This document shows positions 42,698 through 51,007 of a stretch of DNA of 64,000 bases, one piece after another. Numbering within the stretch: the stretch's first letter is position 1; each line of letters starts with the position of its first letter. The stretch comes from Micromonospora phaseoli (GTDB taxonomy: Bacteria > Actinomycetota > Actinomycetes > Mycobacteriales > Micromonosporaceae). The notes under the pieces were generated by a model, which worked only from the letters and a program-made list of their open reading frames with translations, did no database searches and was not told the origin of the DNA. The stretch covers positions 124,001-188,000 of the forward strand of contig NZ_FNYV01000009.1 in NCBI RefSeq assembly GCF_900109115.1. The letters are read 5' to 3'. The translations under genes and the position numbers were made by a program.

Positions 42698-43507
42698 TTA
42701 CTTGTAGAGCAGGCGGCTCATTCTGCGGGACGCGATCAGCAGGCCGGCGGCCATCACCACGAGCAGGTAGAGCACGTCGAGCAACCAGCCCCAGTCGGTC
42801 GTGCCGACGGTCAGCCCACGGATCAGGTGCACCGCCCGGTAGAGCGGGGTCGCCTCGACCAGCCAACGCAGCACCGTCGGGTACGCCTCGGCGGGCACGA
42901 AGGTGCCGGAGAACAGGAACAGGACGAACTGCGCCGAGCTCATCAGGTCGAAATCCTGCCAGCTGCGCATGAACGTGGAGATCGCCATGCCGAGCGCGCC
43001 GAACGCGAAGCCGACGAGCACCGCAGCCGGGAACGCGGCGAGCGCACGGGCGGGAGTGGTCAGATCCATCGCCACCATCACCACCAGGAACGCGGCCGAG
43101 TACGCGCTGCCCCGCAGCATCGCCCAGGCCAGCTCGCCGAGGGCGATCTCGAACGGCTGCACCGGGGTGGCGATCACCCCGTCGTACAGCTTCATGTACT
43201 TCAGCTTGCCGAAGAAGTTGAAGGTGGTCTCCGCGAGCGCGCCGGTCATCGCCGACGAGGCGAGCATGGCCGGGGCGACGAAGGTCGCGTACGTGACGAC
43301 CTCGCCGCCGGGCAGCGTCAGGTCGCCGATCAGCGCGCCCACTCCGACGCCGATCGACAGCAGGTAGAGCAGCGGCTCGACGAAACCGGAGACGAGCAGC
43401 AGCCAGTACACCGACTTGAGGGCGGCGACGTTGCGCTCGGTGACCGACGCGGACCGCCGCGACGCGGCCGAGACGTCGACCAGCCGGGGCAGCACCAGAG
43501 TGACCAT
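42698..43507 (-). CDS. ABC-2 type exporter permease (NodJ-like) 2
   Basis: A 269-aa membrane protein with six helices: SVYWLLLVSGFVEPLLYLLSIGVGVG at the start of the core, YATFVAPAMLASSAMTGALAETTFNFFGKLKYMKLYDGV (in parts) as coupling region, and FLFSGTFVPAEAYPTVLRWLVEATPLYR near the end. This is the lipooligosaccharide/NodJ subfamily of ABC-2 permeases. It follows the paralogous permease by 9 bp; both should form a heterodimer with the ATPase at 44330. Confidence 0.88.
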   Translation of the reverse strand: MVTLVLPRLVDVSAASRRSASVTERNVAALKSVYWLLLVSGFVEPLLYLLSIGVGVGALIGDLTLPGGEVVTYATFVAPAMLASSAMTGALAETTFNFFGKLKYMKLYDGVIATPVQPFEIALGELAWAMLRGSAYSAAFLVVMVAMDLTTPARALAAFPAAVLVGFAFGALGMAISTFMRSWQDFDLMSSAQFVLFLFSGTFVPAEAYPTVLRWLVEATPLYRAVHLIRGLTVGTTDWGWLLDVLYLLVVMAAGLLIASRRMSRLLYK

Positions 43508-43516
43508 GACCCTCTC

Positions 43517-44305
43517 CTAGACGACGAGCCGGCGGGCGAAGACGCGGCGGGCGAGCAGCCATCCCCCGGCCGCCCAGGCGGCCAGATAAGCCAGGTGGCC
43601 GACGACCGACCAGTACGGGGCGACACCGAGCACCGCCGCCCGGCACAGGTCCACGGCGTGCCAGAGCGGCGTGACGTACGCGAGCCAGCGCAACCCCAGC
43701 GGCAGCGACTCCACCGGGAAGAACACCCCGGCAAACAGGGTCATCGGGATCACCGCGAAGCGGAACAGCATGGCGAGCCAACTGTCCGAGTCGACCGATG
43801 CCGCGTACGCGAAGGTGGGTGCGGCGACGGCCAGCGCGAGCAGCGCCGCCACCGGCACCGTAAGCACCGCCCACGGCGAGCGCAGCGCCCCCAGCACGCC
43901 GGTCACCAGGAGAAACGCGATGACGGAGGTCAGCACCCGGAACAGCACGAACGCCAGGTGGCCGGCGACGATGTCGCCGACCCGCAGCGGTGACGAGCGC
44001 TGCCCGAAGTAGATCTTCTGCCACTGGAGGTTGCCGAAGACCGGCCAGGTCGACTCGGCGACCGCCACCTGCAACGCCGTCGACGCCAGCAGCCCTCCGA
44101 CGATCCATTCCAGGTAGGAGACGCCACCGACACCTCGGTCGATGTACGCCCCGACACCCACCCCAAACCCGAGCACGGTAAGCGTGGGCAGCAGAAAGGA
44201 CGAGAAGGCGCCGGCCCGCCAGGTGCGTCGGTAACCCACCAGGTGGTATTCGAGCACCCGCAGCGCCGGCACCCGCGGCAGGGCGGGTCGGGTCAGTTGG
44301 GTCAT
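43517..44305 (-). CDS. ABC-2 type exporter permease (NodJ-like) 1
   Basis: A 262-aa paralog of the previous gene: VLEYHLVGYRRTWRAGAFSSFLLP, YLEWIVGGLLASTALQVAVAEST, VFGNLQWQKIYFGQRSSPL and FAGVFFPVESLPLGLRWLAYVTPLWHAV mark the fold. Six hydrophobic helices are present. It sits 24 bp after the ATPase stop. Confidence 0.88.
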   Translation of the reverse strand: MTQLTRPALPRVPALRVLEYHLVGYRRTWRAGAFSSFLLPTLTVLGFGVGVGAYIDRGVGGVSYLEWIVGGLLASTALQVAVAESTWPVFGNLQWQKIYFGQRSSPLRVGDIVAGHLAFVLFRVLTSVIAFLLVTGVLGALRSPWAVLTVPVAALLALAVAAPTFAYAASVDSDSWLAMLFRFAVIPMTLFAGVFFPVESLPLGLRWLAYVTPLWHAVDLCRAAVLGVAPYWSVVGHLAYLAAWAAGGWLLARRVFARRLVV

Positions 44306-44329
44306 GGCAGCCCCCTTCGGTGGCCTGGC

Positions 44330-45256
44330 TCAGTCGACGAGGGTGCGGCCGGTGAGGTGCAGAAAGACGTCCTCCAGGCTGCTGCGCCGGACCAGCACGT
44401 TCGTCGGGTGCAGGCCGAGCGCGGCGACCTCGGCCACCGCCGCGTCACCGTCGGGCACGTAGACCAGGATCCGGTCGGGCAGTACCTCGACCCGCTCCCC
44501 CAGGCCGGTCAGCTTGCCGGCGAACGCCTCCTGCGAATCGGCGGCGAACCGCAGCTCGACCACCTCGCGGGTGGAGTGCCGCTCGATGAGCGCGCGCGGT
44601 GACCCCTCGGCGACGATCCGGCCGCCGTCCATCACCACCAGCCGGTCGCAGAGCTGCTCGGCCTCGTCCATGTAGTGCGTGGTGAGCACCAGCGTGACGC
44701 CCTGCCGCTTGAGCCGGAACAACCGCTCCCACACCAGGTGCCGGGCCTGCGGGTCCAGGCCGGTGGTCGGCTCGTCGAGCAGCACGATGTCCGGCTCGTT
44801 GACCAGCGAGCGGGCGATGGTCAGCCGGCGCTTCATGCCACCGGAGAGCGGCTCGACCTTGCTGTCCGCCCGCTCGCTGAGCTGCACGAAGTCGAGCAGC
44901 TCGGCGGCCCGCGCCCGAGCCACCCGGCGTGGGATGCCGAAGTAGCGCGCGTACGTCGTCAGGTTTTCCCGGACGGTCAGCTCCGGGTCGAGGTTGTCGA
45001 GCTGGGGACAGACGCCGAGACGAGCCCGGATGGCGGGCCCGTCCCGCACCGGATCCATGCCCAGGATGCGCAGCTGCCCGGCGCTGGGCGGCGAGATGCA
45101 GCCGACCATCCGCATGGTGGACGATTTGCCGGCGCCGTTGGGCCCGAGGAAACCGAACGCCTCACCGGCGCAGACCTCCACGTCGATGCCGTCGACGGCG
45201 GTGAAGTCGCCGAACCGCTTCACCAGCCCCCGCGCCTGGATGAGTGGTTGTGCCAT
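44330..45256 (-). CDS. ABC transporter ATP-binding protein (NodI-like)
   Basis: A 308-aa ATPase: Walker A GPNGAGKSS, Q-loop GVCPQLDNLDPELT, signature LSGGMKRRL, Walker B IVLLDEPTTGLDP, H-loop TTHYMDEAEQ, and C-terminal SLEDVFLHLTG. The Q-loop and the family context are those of NodI-type exporters. GGAGGTGACC precedes ATG 45256; the frame open to 45298 is not used. With two permeases it makes a complete exporter of unknown substrate. Confidence 0.92.
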   Translation of the reverse strand: MAQPLIQARGLVKRFGDFTAVDGIDVEVCAGEAFGFLGPNGAGKSSTMRMVGCISPPSAGQLRILGMDPVRDGPAIRARLGVCPQLDNLDPELTVRENLTTYARYFGIPRRVARARAAELLDFVQLSERADSKVEPLSGGMKRRLTIARSLVNEPDIVLLDEPTTGLDPQARHLVWERLFRLKRQGVTLVLTTHYMDEAEQLCDRLVVMDGGRIVAEGSPRALIERHSTREVVELRFAADSQEAFAGKLTGLGERVEVLPDRILVYVPDGDAAVAEVAALGLHPTNVLVRRSSLEDVFLHLTGRTLVD

Positions 45257-45406
45257 GGTCACCTCCTGACCATAGACACCGGGTCCGACACCGCCCACCG
45301 AGTTACCCCGCCATCGGTCGGGAACGCCGCAAGCCGGAACCGCCGAGGCTACCGACCAGCGGCACGCCGCAAGAGGCGGGGCGTCGAGGGCAGTGCGTCC
45401 GAAGGG

Positions 45407-45601
45407 CTACGGGCGTACGGAGAGCTGCGTAACGAACGTGTGCCAGGCGGCGGGCGCGAAGGCCAGCGCCGGGCCGGCCGGGTCCTTGGAATCGCGTACG
45501 GCCACCAAGCCGGGGAGGTTGTCGGCCACCTCCACGCAGGCACCACCCTGGCCGCTGATCCGTCGCTGGATGCGCTCGAACCGCCCGCCCGCACCGAACA
45601 C
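45407..45601 (-). CDS. DUF397 domain protein (short, possibly 5'-degenerate)
   Basis: A 64-aa frame from GTG 45601. GGACVEVADNLPGLVAVRDSKDPAGPALAF (in parts) and AAWHTFV are typical of actinobacterial DUF397 proteins. The usual WRKSSRS start is replaced by FERIQRRISGQ. DUF397 genes normally sit beside an XRE-type regulator, like the BldB/WhiJ-type pairs; none is seen here, so it may be an orphan or remnant. Confidence 0.6.
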   Translation of the reverse strand: MFGAGGRFERIQRRISGQGGACVEVADNLPGLVAVRDSKDPAGPALAFAPAAWHTFVTQLSVRP

Positions 45602-45676
45602 CGTGTCGCAGCGGCGGGCGAAGTCCCGGCTGGGCTAGCGTTCGCAGGTCTCCACTTGGCCACCAGCGCAGCAACA

Positions 45677-45753
45677 CGCCGATCATGCAGTTGTGGCACC
45701 TGACAAAGCGTGCGGTTCGGGAGATTCCGGGTGCCACAAGTGCATGATCGGCG
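45677..45753. repeat. 24-bp inverted repeat with 29-bp spacer
   Basis: Arm CGCCGATCATGCAGTTGTGG + CACC (45677-45700) and its inverted copy (45730-45753) differ at a single base. The spacer contains GATTCCG/CGGTTCGGGA. It resembles a small non-autonomous palindromic element more than a terminator, but could end transcription of both flanking minus-strand genes. Confidence 0.75.
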
Positions 45754-45767
45754 CGAGTGGGTGCGCG

Positions 45768-46310
45768 TTACAGGTCCGAGGGTGTGGTGGCGGCGCGGGC
45801 CGCCGCGACCAGGCGGTCGGTCTCGGCGAGGACCGCCTCGTCGTCGGCCGGGGTGCCGGGGTCCAGGCGCACCATCCAGGTCAGACCGTCCACGCCGGAC
45901 ACGCGCCGGCCGACGATCCGGCCGGAGCCGCCCGGCAGGGCGTGGTGCTGGGTGTACGCCACCGAACGGGTCACCCGGGTGCGTACCTGGTGCGGCAGGT
46001 CGCCCGGATCGAGCAACAGGTACTGCTCGGCCGGGCAGTCGACGACCACCTGGTAGCCGTCGCGCTCGGCGGCCAACTCGCCCGGGGTGACGGTCAACTC
46101 CCGCCCCGACCAGACGGCCTTCACGATGTCGTGCCAGCCGATCCGGTGACCCCGACCGGGCAGCCAGAGCCCGAGGTTGGTGGCGACGACCACCCCGTCA
46201 CCCTCGCCGTTACCGACGGCCGCCCAGGCCAGCACCCGTTCGTCGCGCTCCAGCGGTGGCCGGGCGGCCGGTGGCAGCTTTGGTCGGCGGCGGAACAGTT
46301 TCATTGTCAC
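45768..46310 (-). CDS. Conserved hypothetical protein downstream of dnaG
   Basis: A 180-aa protein with no recognised domain. It looks like a PH-like/beta-rich fold: ERVLAWAAVGNGEGDGVVVATNLGLWLPG, RIGWHDIVKAVWSGRELTVTP, then VRTRVTRSVAYTQHHALPGG. No membrane helix is present. GTG 46310 overlaps the dnaG stop (GTGA); ATG 46304 is an alternative. It is probably co-transcribed with dnaG. Confidence 0.75.
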   Translation of the reverse strand: MTMKLFRRRPKLPPAARPPLERDERVLAWAAVGNGEGDGVVVATNLGLWLPGRGHRIGWHDIVKAVWSGRELTVTPGELAAERDGYQVVVDCPAEQYLLLDPGDLPHQVRTRVTRSVAYTQHHALPGGSGRIVGRRVSGVDGLTWMVRLDPGTPADDEAVLAETDRLVAAARAATTPSDL

Positions 46311-48169
46311 AGCCCTCCCGCCGCCTGCTCGCGCAGCGCGCGGGCGTGCTGCTCCAGCGACAGCAGCTCACCGAAGGTGGCGAAGTACTCGTCCTTGTTG
46401 TTGACCGGGTTGATCCGTTGGATCCGTGATTTGAGCTCCCGGATCCGTGCGGTGACCGAGCCCCACTGTAGGCGGGCGATGGTGATCGAGACGTACCTCG
46501 GGTCGGGCTCGCCGTCGATCCGCAACGGCTCCACGGCCAGCTCACCGACCAGTGCCGCAGCGGCGAGGTCCTCGCAGGCGTCCCGGACCGAGGAGATCCA
46601 CACCGCGCCGCCGGCCGCCGCCGAGGCGCCGCCGGCCGCCGCGATCGCCGTCCGGACGGCGGCGTGCACGGGGTGCCGGTAGTCGGCCGCCTCGACCGCG
46701 TCGAACATCGGCCCGGCCAGCACTGGTTCCTGCAACGCCAGTTTCAGCGCCTCCCGCTCGACCATCGACTGCGGGCTGTCCGGCGTCGCATCGCTGCGGG
46801 CGGGACGCACCGGCCCGTCCGCGGGGCGGCCCGAGGCAGCCGCCAGCACCGCCCGCTGCACCGGCTCGATCTCCATGCCGAGGTCACCGGCGAGCTTTCG
46901 GACGTACTCCGGGCGTTTCTCCTGGTCCTTGAGCTTGGCCACCAGCGGCGCGGCACGGCGCATCGCCTCGACCCGGCCGTCCACGGTCTCCAGGTCGTGC
47001 CGGCTGATCACATGGCGCAACGCGAAGTCGACGAGCGGTTCGCGACGGGCGACCAGGTCACGGACGGCCAGGTCGCCCTTTGCCAGGCGCAGATCGCACG
47101 GGTCCATGTTGTCGGGGCTCACCGCGATGAAGGTACGCCCGACGAAGCGCTGATCGTCCTCGAACGCCCGCAGCGCGGCCTTCTGCCCGGCGGCGTCGCC
47201 GTCGAAGGTGAAGATGATCTCACCGGCGACCGCGTCGGTGTCCAGCAGCAGCCGGCGCAGTACGCCGATGTGGTCGCCGCCGAACGCGGTGCCGCAGGTC
47301 GCCACGGCGGTCGGTACGTCGGCCAGGTGGCAGGCCATCACGTCGGTGTAGCCCTCGACCACCACCACCCGACCCTGCTTGGCGATCTCCCGCTTGGCCT
47401 GGTCGATGCCGTAGAGCACGTGCGACTTCTTGTAGATCGGCGTCTCGGGGGTGTTCAGGTACTTCGGGCCGTCGTCGTCGGCGAAGAGTTTGCGCGCACC
47501 GAAGCCGATCACGTCGCCGGTGAGGTCGCGGATCGGCCAGAGCAGCCGGCGCCGGAATCGGTCGATCAGGCTGCCCGAACGGGCCGGGCGGGACAGCCCC
47601 GCGGTGACCAGCTCGTCGTGGCTGAAACCGCGCTGGCGCAGGTGCCGGGTGAGCAGGTCCCAGCCGTCGGGGGCGAACCCGCAGTCGTAGCGCTGCGCGG
47701 CGGCCCGGTCGAAACCGCGCTCGGCCAGGAACTCCCGGGCGGCGCGCGCGCCGGCCGTGCTCAGCTGGGCGGTGTAGAACTCCACGGCGGCGGCGTGCGC
47801 GGCGACGAGCCGCTGCCGCTGCCCCTGCTGGGGACGGTTGCCACGCGGCGCGGAACGGTCTTCCTCGACATAGCGCAGTTGCAGTCCGGCTCGGGCGGCG
47901 AGCCGCTCCACCGACTCGACGAAGCTGAGGTGCTCGGCGTCCATCAGGAACTTGATCGCGTCGCCGCCCGCGCCGCAGCCGAAGCAGTACCAGACGTTGC
48001 GGGCGGGCGACACGTTGAACGACGGGCTCTTCTCGTCGTGGAACGGGCAGAGGCCCTTGAGGTTGCCGCCGCCGGCCGACCTGAGGGTCACCGTGTCGGA
48101 GATGACCTCGGCGATGGACGTGCGCTCCCGGACCAACGCGATGTCCTCGTCTCGGATCCGCCCCGCCAT
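46307..48169 (-). CDS. dnaG: DNA primase
   Basis: A 620-aa primase that makes RNA primers at the replication fork. The zinc-binding domain is at ~38-65 (CPFHDEKSPSF...WYCFGCGAGGD). The catalytic TOPRIM domain has VVVEGYTDVMACH and FTFDGDAAGQKAALRAF, and the core contains RFRRRLLWPIRDLTGDVIGFGAR. The C-terminal ~180 residues hold the DnaB-interaction part. AGGAGGTG precedes ATG 48169. Linked here with dgt and dusB/glyS, a common actinobacterial neighbourhood. Confidence 0.96.
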   Translation of the reverse strand: MAGRIRDEDIALVRERTSIAEVISDTVTLRSAGGGNLKGLCPFHDEKSPSFNVSPARNVWYCFGCGAGGDAIKFLMDAEHLSFVESVERLAARAGLQLRYVEEDRSAPRGNRPQQGQRQRLVAAHAAAVEFYTAQLSTAGARAAREFLAERGFDRAAAQRYDCGFAPDGWDLLTRHLRQRGFSHDELVTAGLSRPARSGSLIDRFRRRLLWPIRDLTGDVIGFGARKLFADDDGPKYLNTPETPIYKKSHVLYGIDQAKREIAKQGRVVVVEGYTDVMACHLADVPTAVATCGTAFGGDHIGVLRRLLLDTDAVAGEIIFTFDGDAAGQKAALRAFEDDQRFVGRTFIAVSPDNMDPCDLRLAKGDLAVRDLVARREPLVDFALRHVISRHDLETVDGRVEAMRRAAPLVAKLKDQEKRPEYVRKLAGDLGMEIEPVQRAVLAAASGRPADGPVRPARSDATPDSPQSMVEREALKLALQEPVLAGPMFDAVEAADYRHPVHAAVRTAIAAAGGASAAAGGAVWISSVRDACEDLAAAALVGELAVEPLRIDGEPDPRYVSITIARLQWGSVTARIRELKSRIQRINPVNNKDEYFATFGELLSLEQHARALREQAAGGL

Positions 48170-48213
48170 TCGGCCACCTCCTCGGCTACATCCTGCCCTG
48201 CCCGGCCGACAGC

Positions 48214-48266
48214 GAAGGAAGGGCCCCTTCCTAACGCCTGCGGCATAGGAAGGGGCCCTTGTTAAC
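48214..48266 (+). repeat. GGGGCCCC twin-palindrome repeat, copy C
   Basis: Third copy of the ~54-bp element (GAAGGAAGGGCCCC...TAACGCCT...AGGGGCCCTTGTTAAC), here on the plus strand between dnaG start and BCCT stop. Confidence 0.85.
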
Positions 48267-48291
48267 ATCCGACAGCGGCCCGAGCGGGACG

Positions 48292-49932
48292 TCAGCGGGG
48301 GCGACGGCGCAGGTAGCGGCGTACCGGCGGGGGGTCCTCCTCCTCGTACGACCGGGCGGTGCGCACCGCGTCGGCCAGGCCCTGCGGGCGGTTGCGCGGC
48401 GACGCCGCCAGCAGCGGATCGCGGGCCATGTCCTTGATCAGCGCGACGGCCAGACCGAGCATCACCACCACGAACGGCAACGCGACCATGATGGTGGCCT
48501 GCTGGAGCGCGTCGAGACCGCCGGTGAACAGCAGCACCCCGGCGATCGAGCCGATCAGGATGCCCCAGAGGACCACGAGCACCCGGTGCGGTCGCAGCGC
48601 ACCCCGGGAGGTCAGCGAGCCGAGCACCAGGGACGCGGAGTCGGCGCTGGTGACGAAGTACAGCGCCACCAGCACCATGGCCAGCACGCTGGTCAGCGCC
48701 GCCAGCGGCAACGCGTCGAGCAACCCGAACAGGGCCTGCTCACTGCTCGTCGAGGCGTCCGCGACCAGATCGCGGACCCCGGTGGCCTGCACCCGCAGCG
48801 CGCTGCCACCCATGATCGCGAACCACACGGCGCTGGCGCCGCTGGGCACCAGCAGCACACCGATCAGGAACTGCCGGACCGTGCGCCCGCGGGAGATGCG
48901 GGCGATGAAGGTGCCGACGAACGGCGCCCAGGAGATCCACCACGCCCAGTAGAAGATCGTCCAGCCACCGAGCCATGCCGGGTCCGAGAATGCCCCGGTA
49001 CGGGTGGACATGACGACCAGGCCGCTCAGGTAGTCGCCGATGGCGGCGGGCAGCACCTCAAGGGTGTAGATGGTCGGCCCGACCACGAAGACGAAGAGCA
49101 TCAGCGCGACGGCCAGCACCACGTTGGTGGTGGAGAGCCACTTGATGCCGCGATGCAGCCCGGTGAAGGCGGAGATGACGAAGGCCAGCGTGAGCGACCC
49201 GATCACGATCAGTTCCACCGTGGTGCTGTCGGGTACGCCGGCGACCAGGTCCAGCCCGGCGGCGACCTGGAGGGCGCCGAGACCGAGGCTGGTGGCCGAG
49301 CCGAAAACGGTGGCGAAGACGGCCAGCAGGTCGATGACCCGGCCGGTGGCACCGTCGGCCCGGTCACCGATGAGCGGGCGGAACGCCGCCGAGATGCGGT
49401 TCTCCCGGCCGCGACGGAACGTCGAGTACGCCAGCGCCAGGGCCACCACCGCGTAGATCGCCCACGGGTGCAGGGTCCAGTGGAAGAGGGTGTACTGCAT
49501 GGCTGCCGAGGCCGCCGCGCCGGTCTGCGGCTCCACGCCGGTCGCCGGTGGCGGGGTGGCGTAGTGCTGGATGGGTTCGGCGACGGCGAAGAAGACCAGG
49601 CCGATCCCCATGCCGGCGCTGAACATCATGGCGATCCAGGCCAGCGAGCTGAACTCCGGCTCGTCGTCGTCCTTGCCGAGCCGGATCCGGCCGAACCGGG
49701 ACAGCGCCAGCACCACCGCGAGCACCAGGAAGGCGTTGGCCGCGACCACGAAGAACCAGCCGAACGTGTCGATCACCCAGGCCAGGCCCGACTCACCGAC
49801 GCTGGCCAGTGAGTCGCGCGCCAGCACGCCCCAGACCACGACGGCGAGCACTCCGCCCACGCCGAGACCGAGTACCACCCGGTCGATCGTGCCGCCCGTA
49901 CCGGCGGATTTCTCGTCTGTCTGCTCGCTCAT
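48292..49932 (-). CDS. BCCT family glycine betaine/choline/carnitine transporter
   Basis: A 546-aa protein with 12 helices. Conserved BCCT pieces: SAGMGIGLVFFAVAEPIQHY, the FHWTLHPWAIYAVVALALAY helix (in parts), GLGALQVAAGLD, and the signature FYWAWWISWAPFVGTFIARISRGRTVRQF (in parts, with WWISWAPFVG). The unwound GMGIG segment, as in Na+-coupled BetP-type members, suggests Na+ symport. It imports compatible solutes under salt stress. ATG 49932 is chosen over GTG 49938. Confidence 0.92.
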   Translation of the reverse strand: MSEQTDEKSAGTGGTIDRVVLGLGVGGVLAVVVWGVLARDSLASVGESGLAWVIDTFGWFFVVAANAFLVLAVVLALSRFGRIRLGKDDDEPEFSSLAWIAMMFSAGMGIGLVFFAVAEPIQHYATPPPATGVEPQTGAAASAAMQYTLFHWTLHPWAIYAVVALALAYSTFRRGRENRISAAFRPLIGDRADGATGRVIDLLAVFATVFGSATSLGLGALQVAAGLDLVAGVPDSTTVELIVIGSLTLAFVISAFTGLHRGIKWLSTTNVVLAVALMLFVFVVGPTIYTLEVLPAAIGDYLSGLVVMSTRTGAFSDPAWLGGWTIFYWAWWISWAPFVGTFIARISRGRTVRQFLIGVLLVPSGASAVWFAIMGGSALRVQATGVRDLVADASTSSEQALFGLLDALPLAALTSVLAMVLVALYFVTSADSASLVLGSLTSRGALRPHRVLVVLWGILIGSIAGVLLFTGGLDALQQATIMVALPFVVVMLGLAVALIKDMARDPLLAASPRNRPQGLADAVRTARSYEEEDPPPVRRYLRRRPR

Positions 49933-50065
49933 GGTCACCCCTGACCATCCTCCTGTTCCGCTGCCGTCGTCGGCGGTGTTCCGGGCAAATCACCCCCGAC
50001 GGTCGGCTTTCGGCCCCCGGGCCGGGCATGTTGGGGTGCCACCTTGCCGGTTGTCGGCCGGAAGG

Positions 50066-50911
50066 TCAACCGAGCGGCGCGAGGCTGCGGGCCTGCTCGT
50101 CGGCCTCGACCTGTCGATTCCAGTCGGGTTTGGCGGCCCGCCAGCCCTCGTCGTCCAGGCCCTGGCGCCAGTAGCCCGAAATGGACAACCACTCGCGGGA
50201 CAGGCCACGTTCCACCCGCAGGAGACGGCGCAACTGGCGGACGAAGGACGCCTCGCCGTGCACGAAGGCGTGCACGGTGCCGGGCGGGAAGTCCAGTCCG
50301 CGTACCGCGGCCACCAGCGCCTCACCCACCGGCCGAGCGCCCCGGTGCAGCCAGGTCAGGCGTACCGCGCCCGGGCTGGGCAGCGGTTGCTCGTCGGCCG
50401 GTCCGTCGACCTCGACGAACACGTGTGCGGGCGCGCCGACCGGCAGCCGGGCCAGCGACGCGGCGATCGCCGGCAACGCGCTCTCGTCGCCGACCAGCAG
50501 GTGCCAGTCGGCCTCCGGGCTCGGCGCGTACGCCCCACCGGGGCCGGTGAACAGCACCTCGTCGCCGGGTCGCAGCGCGGCAGCCCACGGTCCCGCCAGC
50601 CCCTCGTCACCGTGGTGCACCACGTCGACGGTCATCTCCCCGGCCGCCTCGTCCCAGGCACGCACCGTGTACGCGCGCAGCCGGGGCCACTGCTCACGCG
50701 GCAGCTCGCGGCGGATCGCGGCGAGGTCGATCGGCCGGGGATGATCCACTCCGGCGACCGGAAAAACGATCTTGATGTAGTGGTCGGTGAACTCGCCGAC
50801 CGGCAGGCCGACCAGTTCCGCACCGCCGAGCACCAGCCTGATCACGTGCGCGGTGGGCCGCCAGGTGCGCAACACGCGGGCGGAGGTGACCTTCTTCGGA
50901 CGCTCAGTCAT
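50066..50911 (-). CDS. Siderophore-interacting protein (FAD-dependent ferric reductase)
   Basis: A 281-aa SIP/ViuB-type flavoprotein. RAYTVRAWDEAAGEMTVDVVHHGDEGLAGPWA (in parts) contains the FAD site RxYTxR and VDVVxHG. GDEVLFTGPGGAY and the NAD(P)-like region LLVGDESALPAIAASL follow; the C-terminal FVHGEASFVRQLRR and SGYWRQGLDDEGWR end the family core. It reduces ferric siderophores to release iron in the cytoplasm. An IdeR/DtxR box overlaps the start codon, so iron represses it. Confidence 0.93.
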   Translation of the reverse strand: MTERPKKVTSARVLRTWRPTAHVIRLVLGGAELVGLPVGEFTDHYIKIVFPVAGVDHPRPIDLAAIRRELPREQWPRLRAYTVRAWDEAAGEMTVDVVHHGDEGLAGPWAAALRPGDEVLFTGPGGAYAPSPEADWHLLVGDESALPAIAASLARLPVGAPAHVFVEVDGPADEQPLPSPGAVRLTWLHRGARPVGEALVAAVRGLDFPPGTVHAFVHGEASFVRQLRRLLRVERGLSREWLSISGYWRQGLDDEGWRAAKPDWNRQVEADEQARSLAPLG

Positions 50912-50929
50912 TCGGTTAGGCTAACCTCA
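50911..50929 (-). promoter_or_regulatory. IdeR/DmdR (DtxR-family) iron box
   Basis: TTCGGTTAGGCTAACCTCA matches the TTAGGTTAGCCTAACCTAA-type consensus at 17 of 19 bases on the minus strand. It begins at the first base of the siderophore-interacting protein start codon, so the mRNA is probably leaderless or nearly so. Confidence 0.9.
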
Positions 50930-51007
50930 CTCGGTGCCGGACGGCCGGCCACCCGCATCGCCGCCTCGCGCCGGGCCGGTGCTGACCGGCGCCCGACGGC
51001 CCTGACC

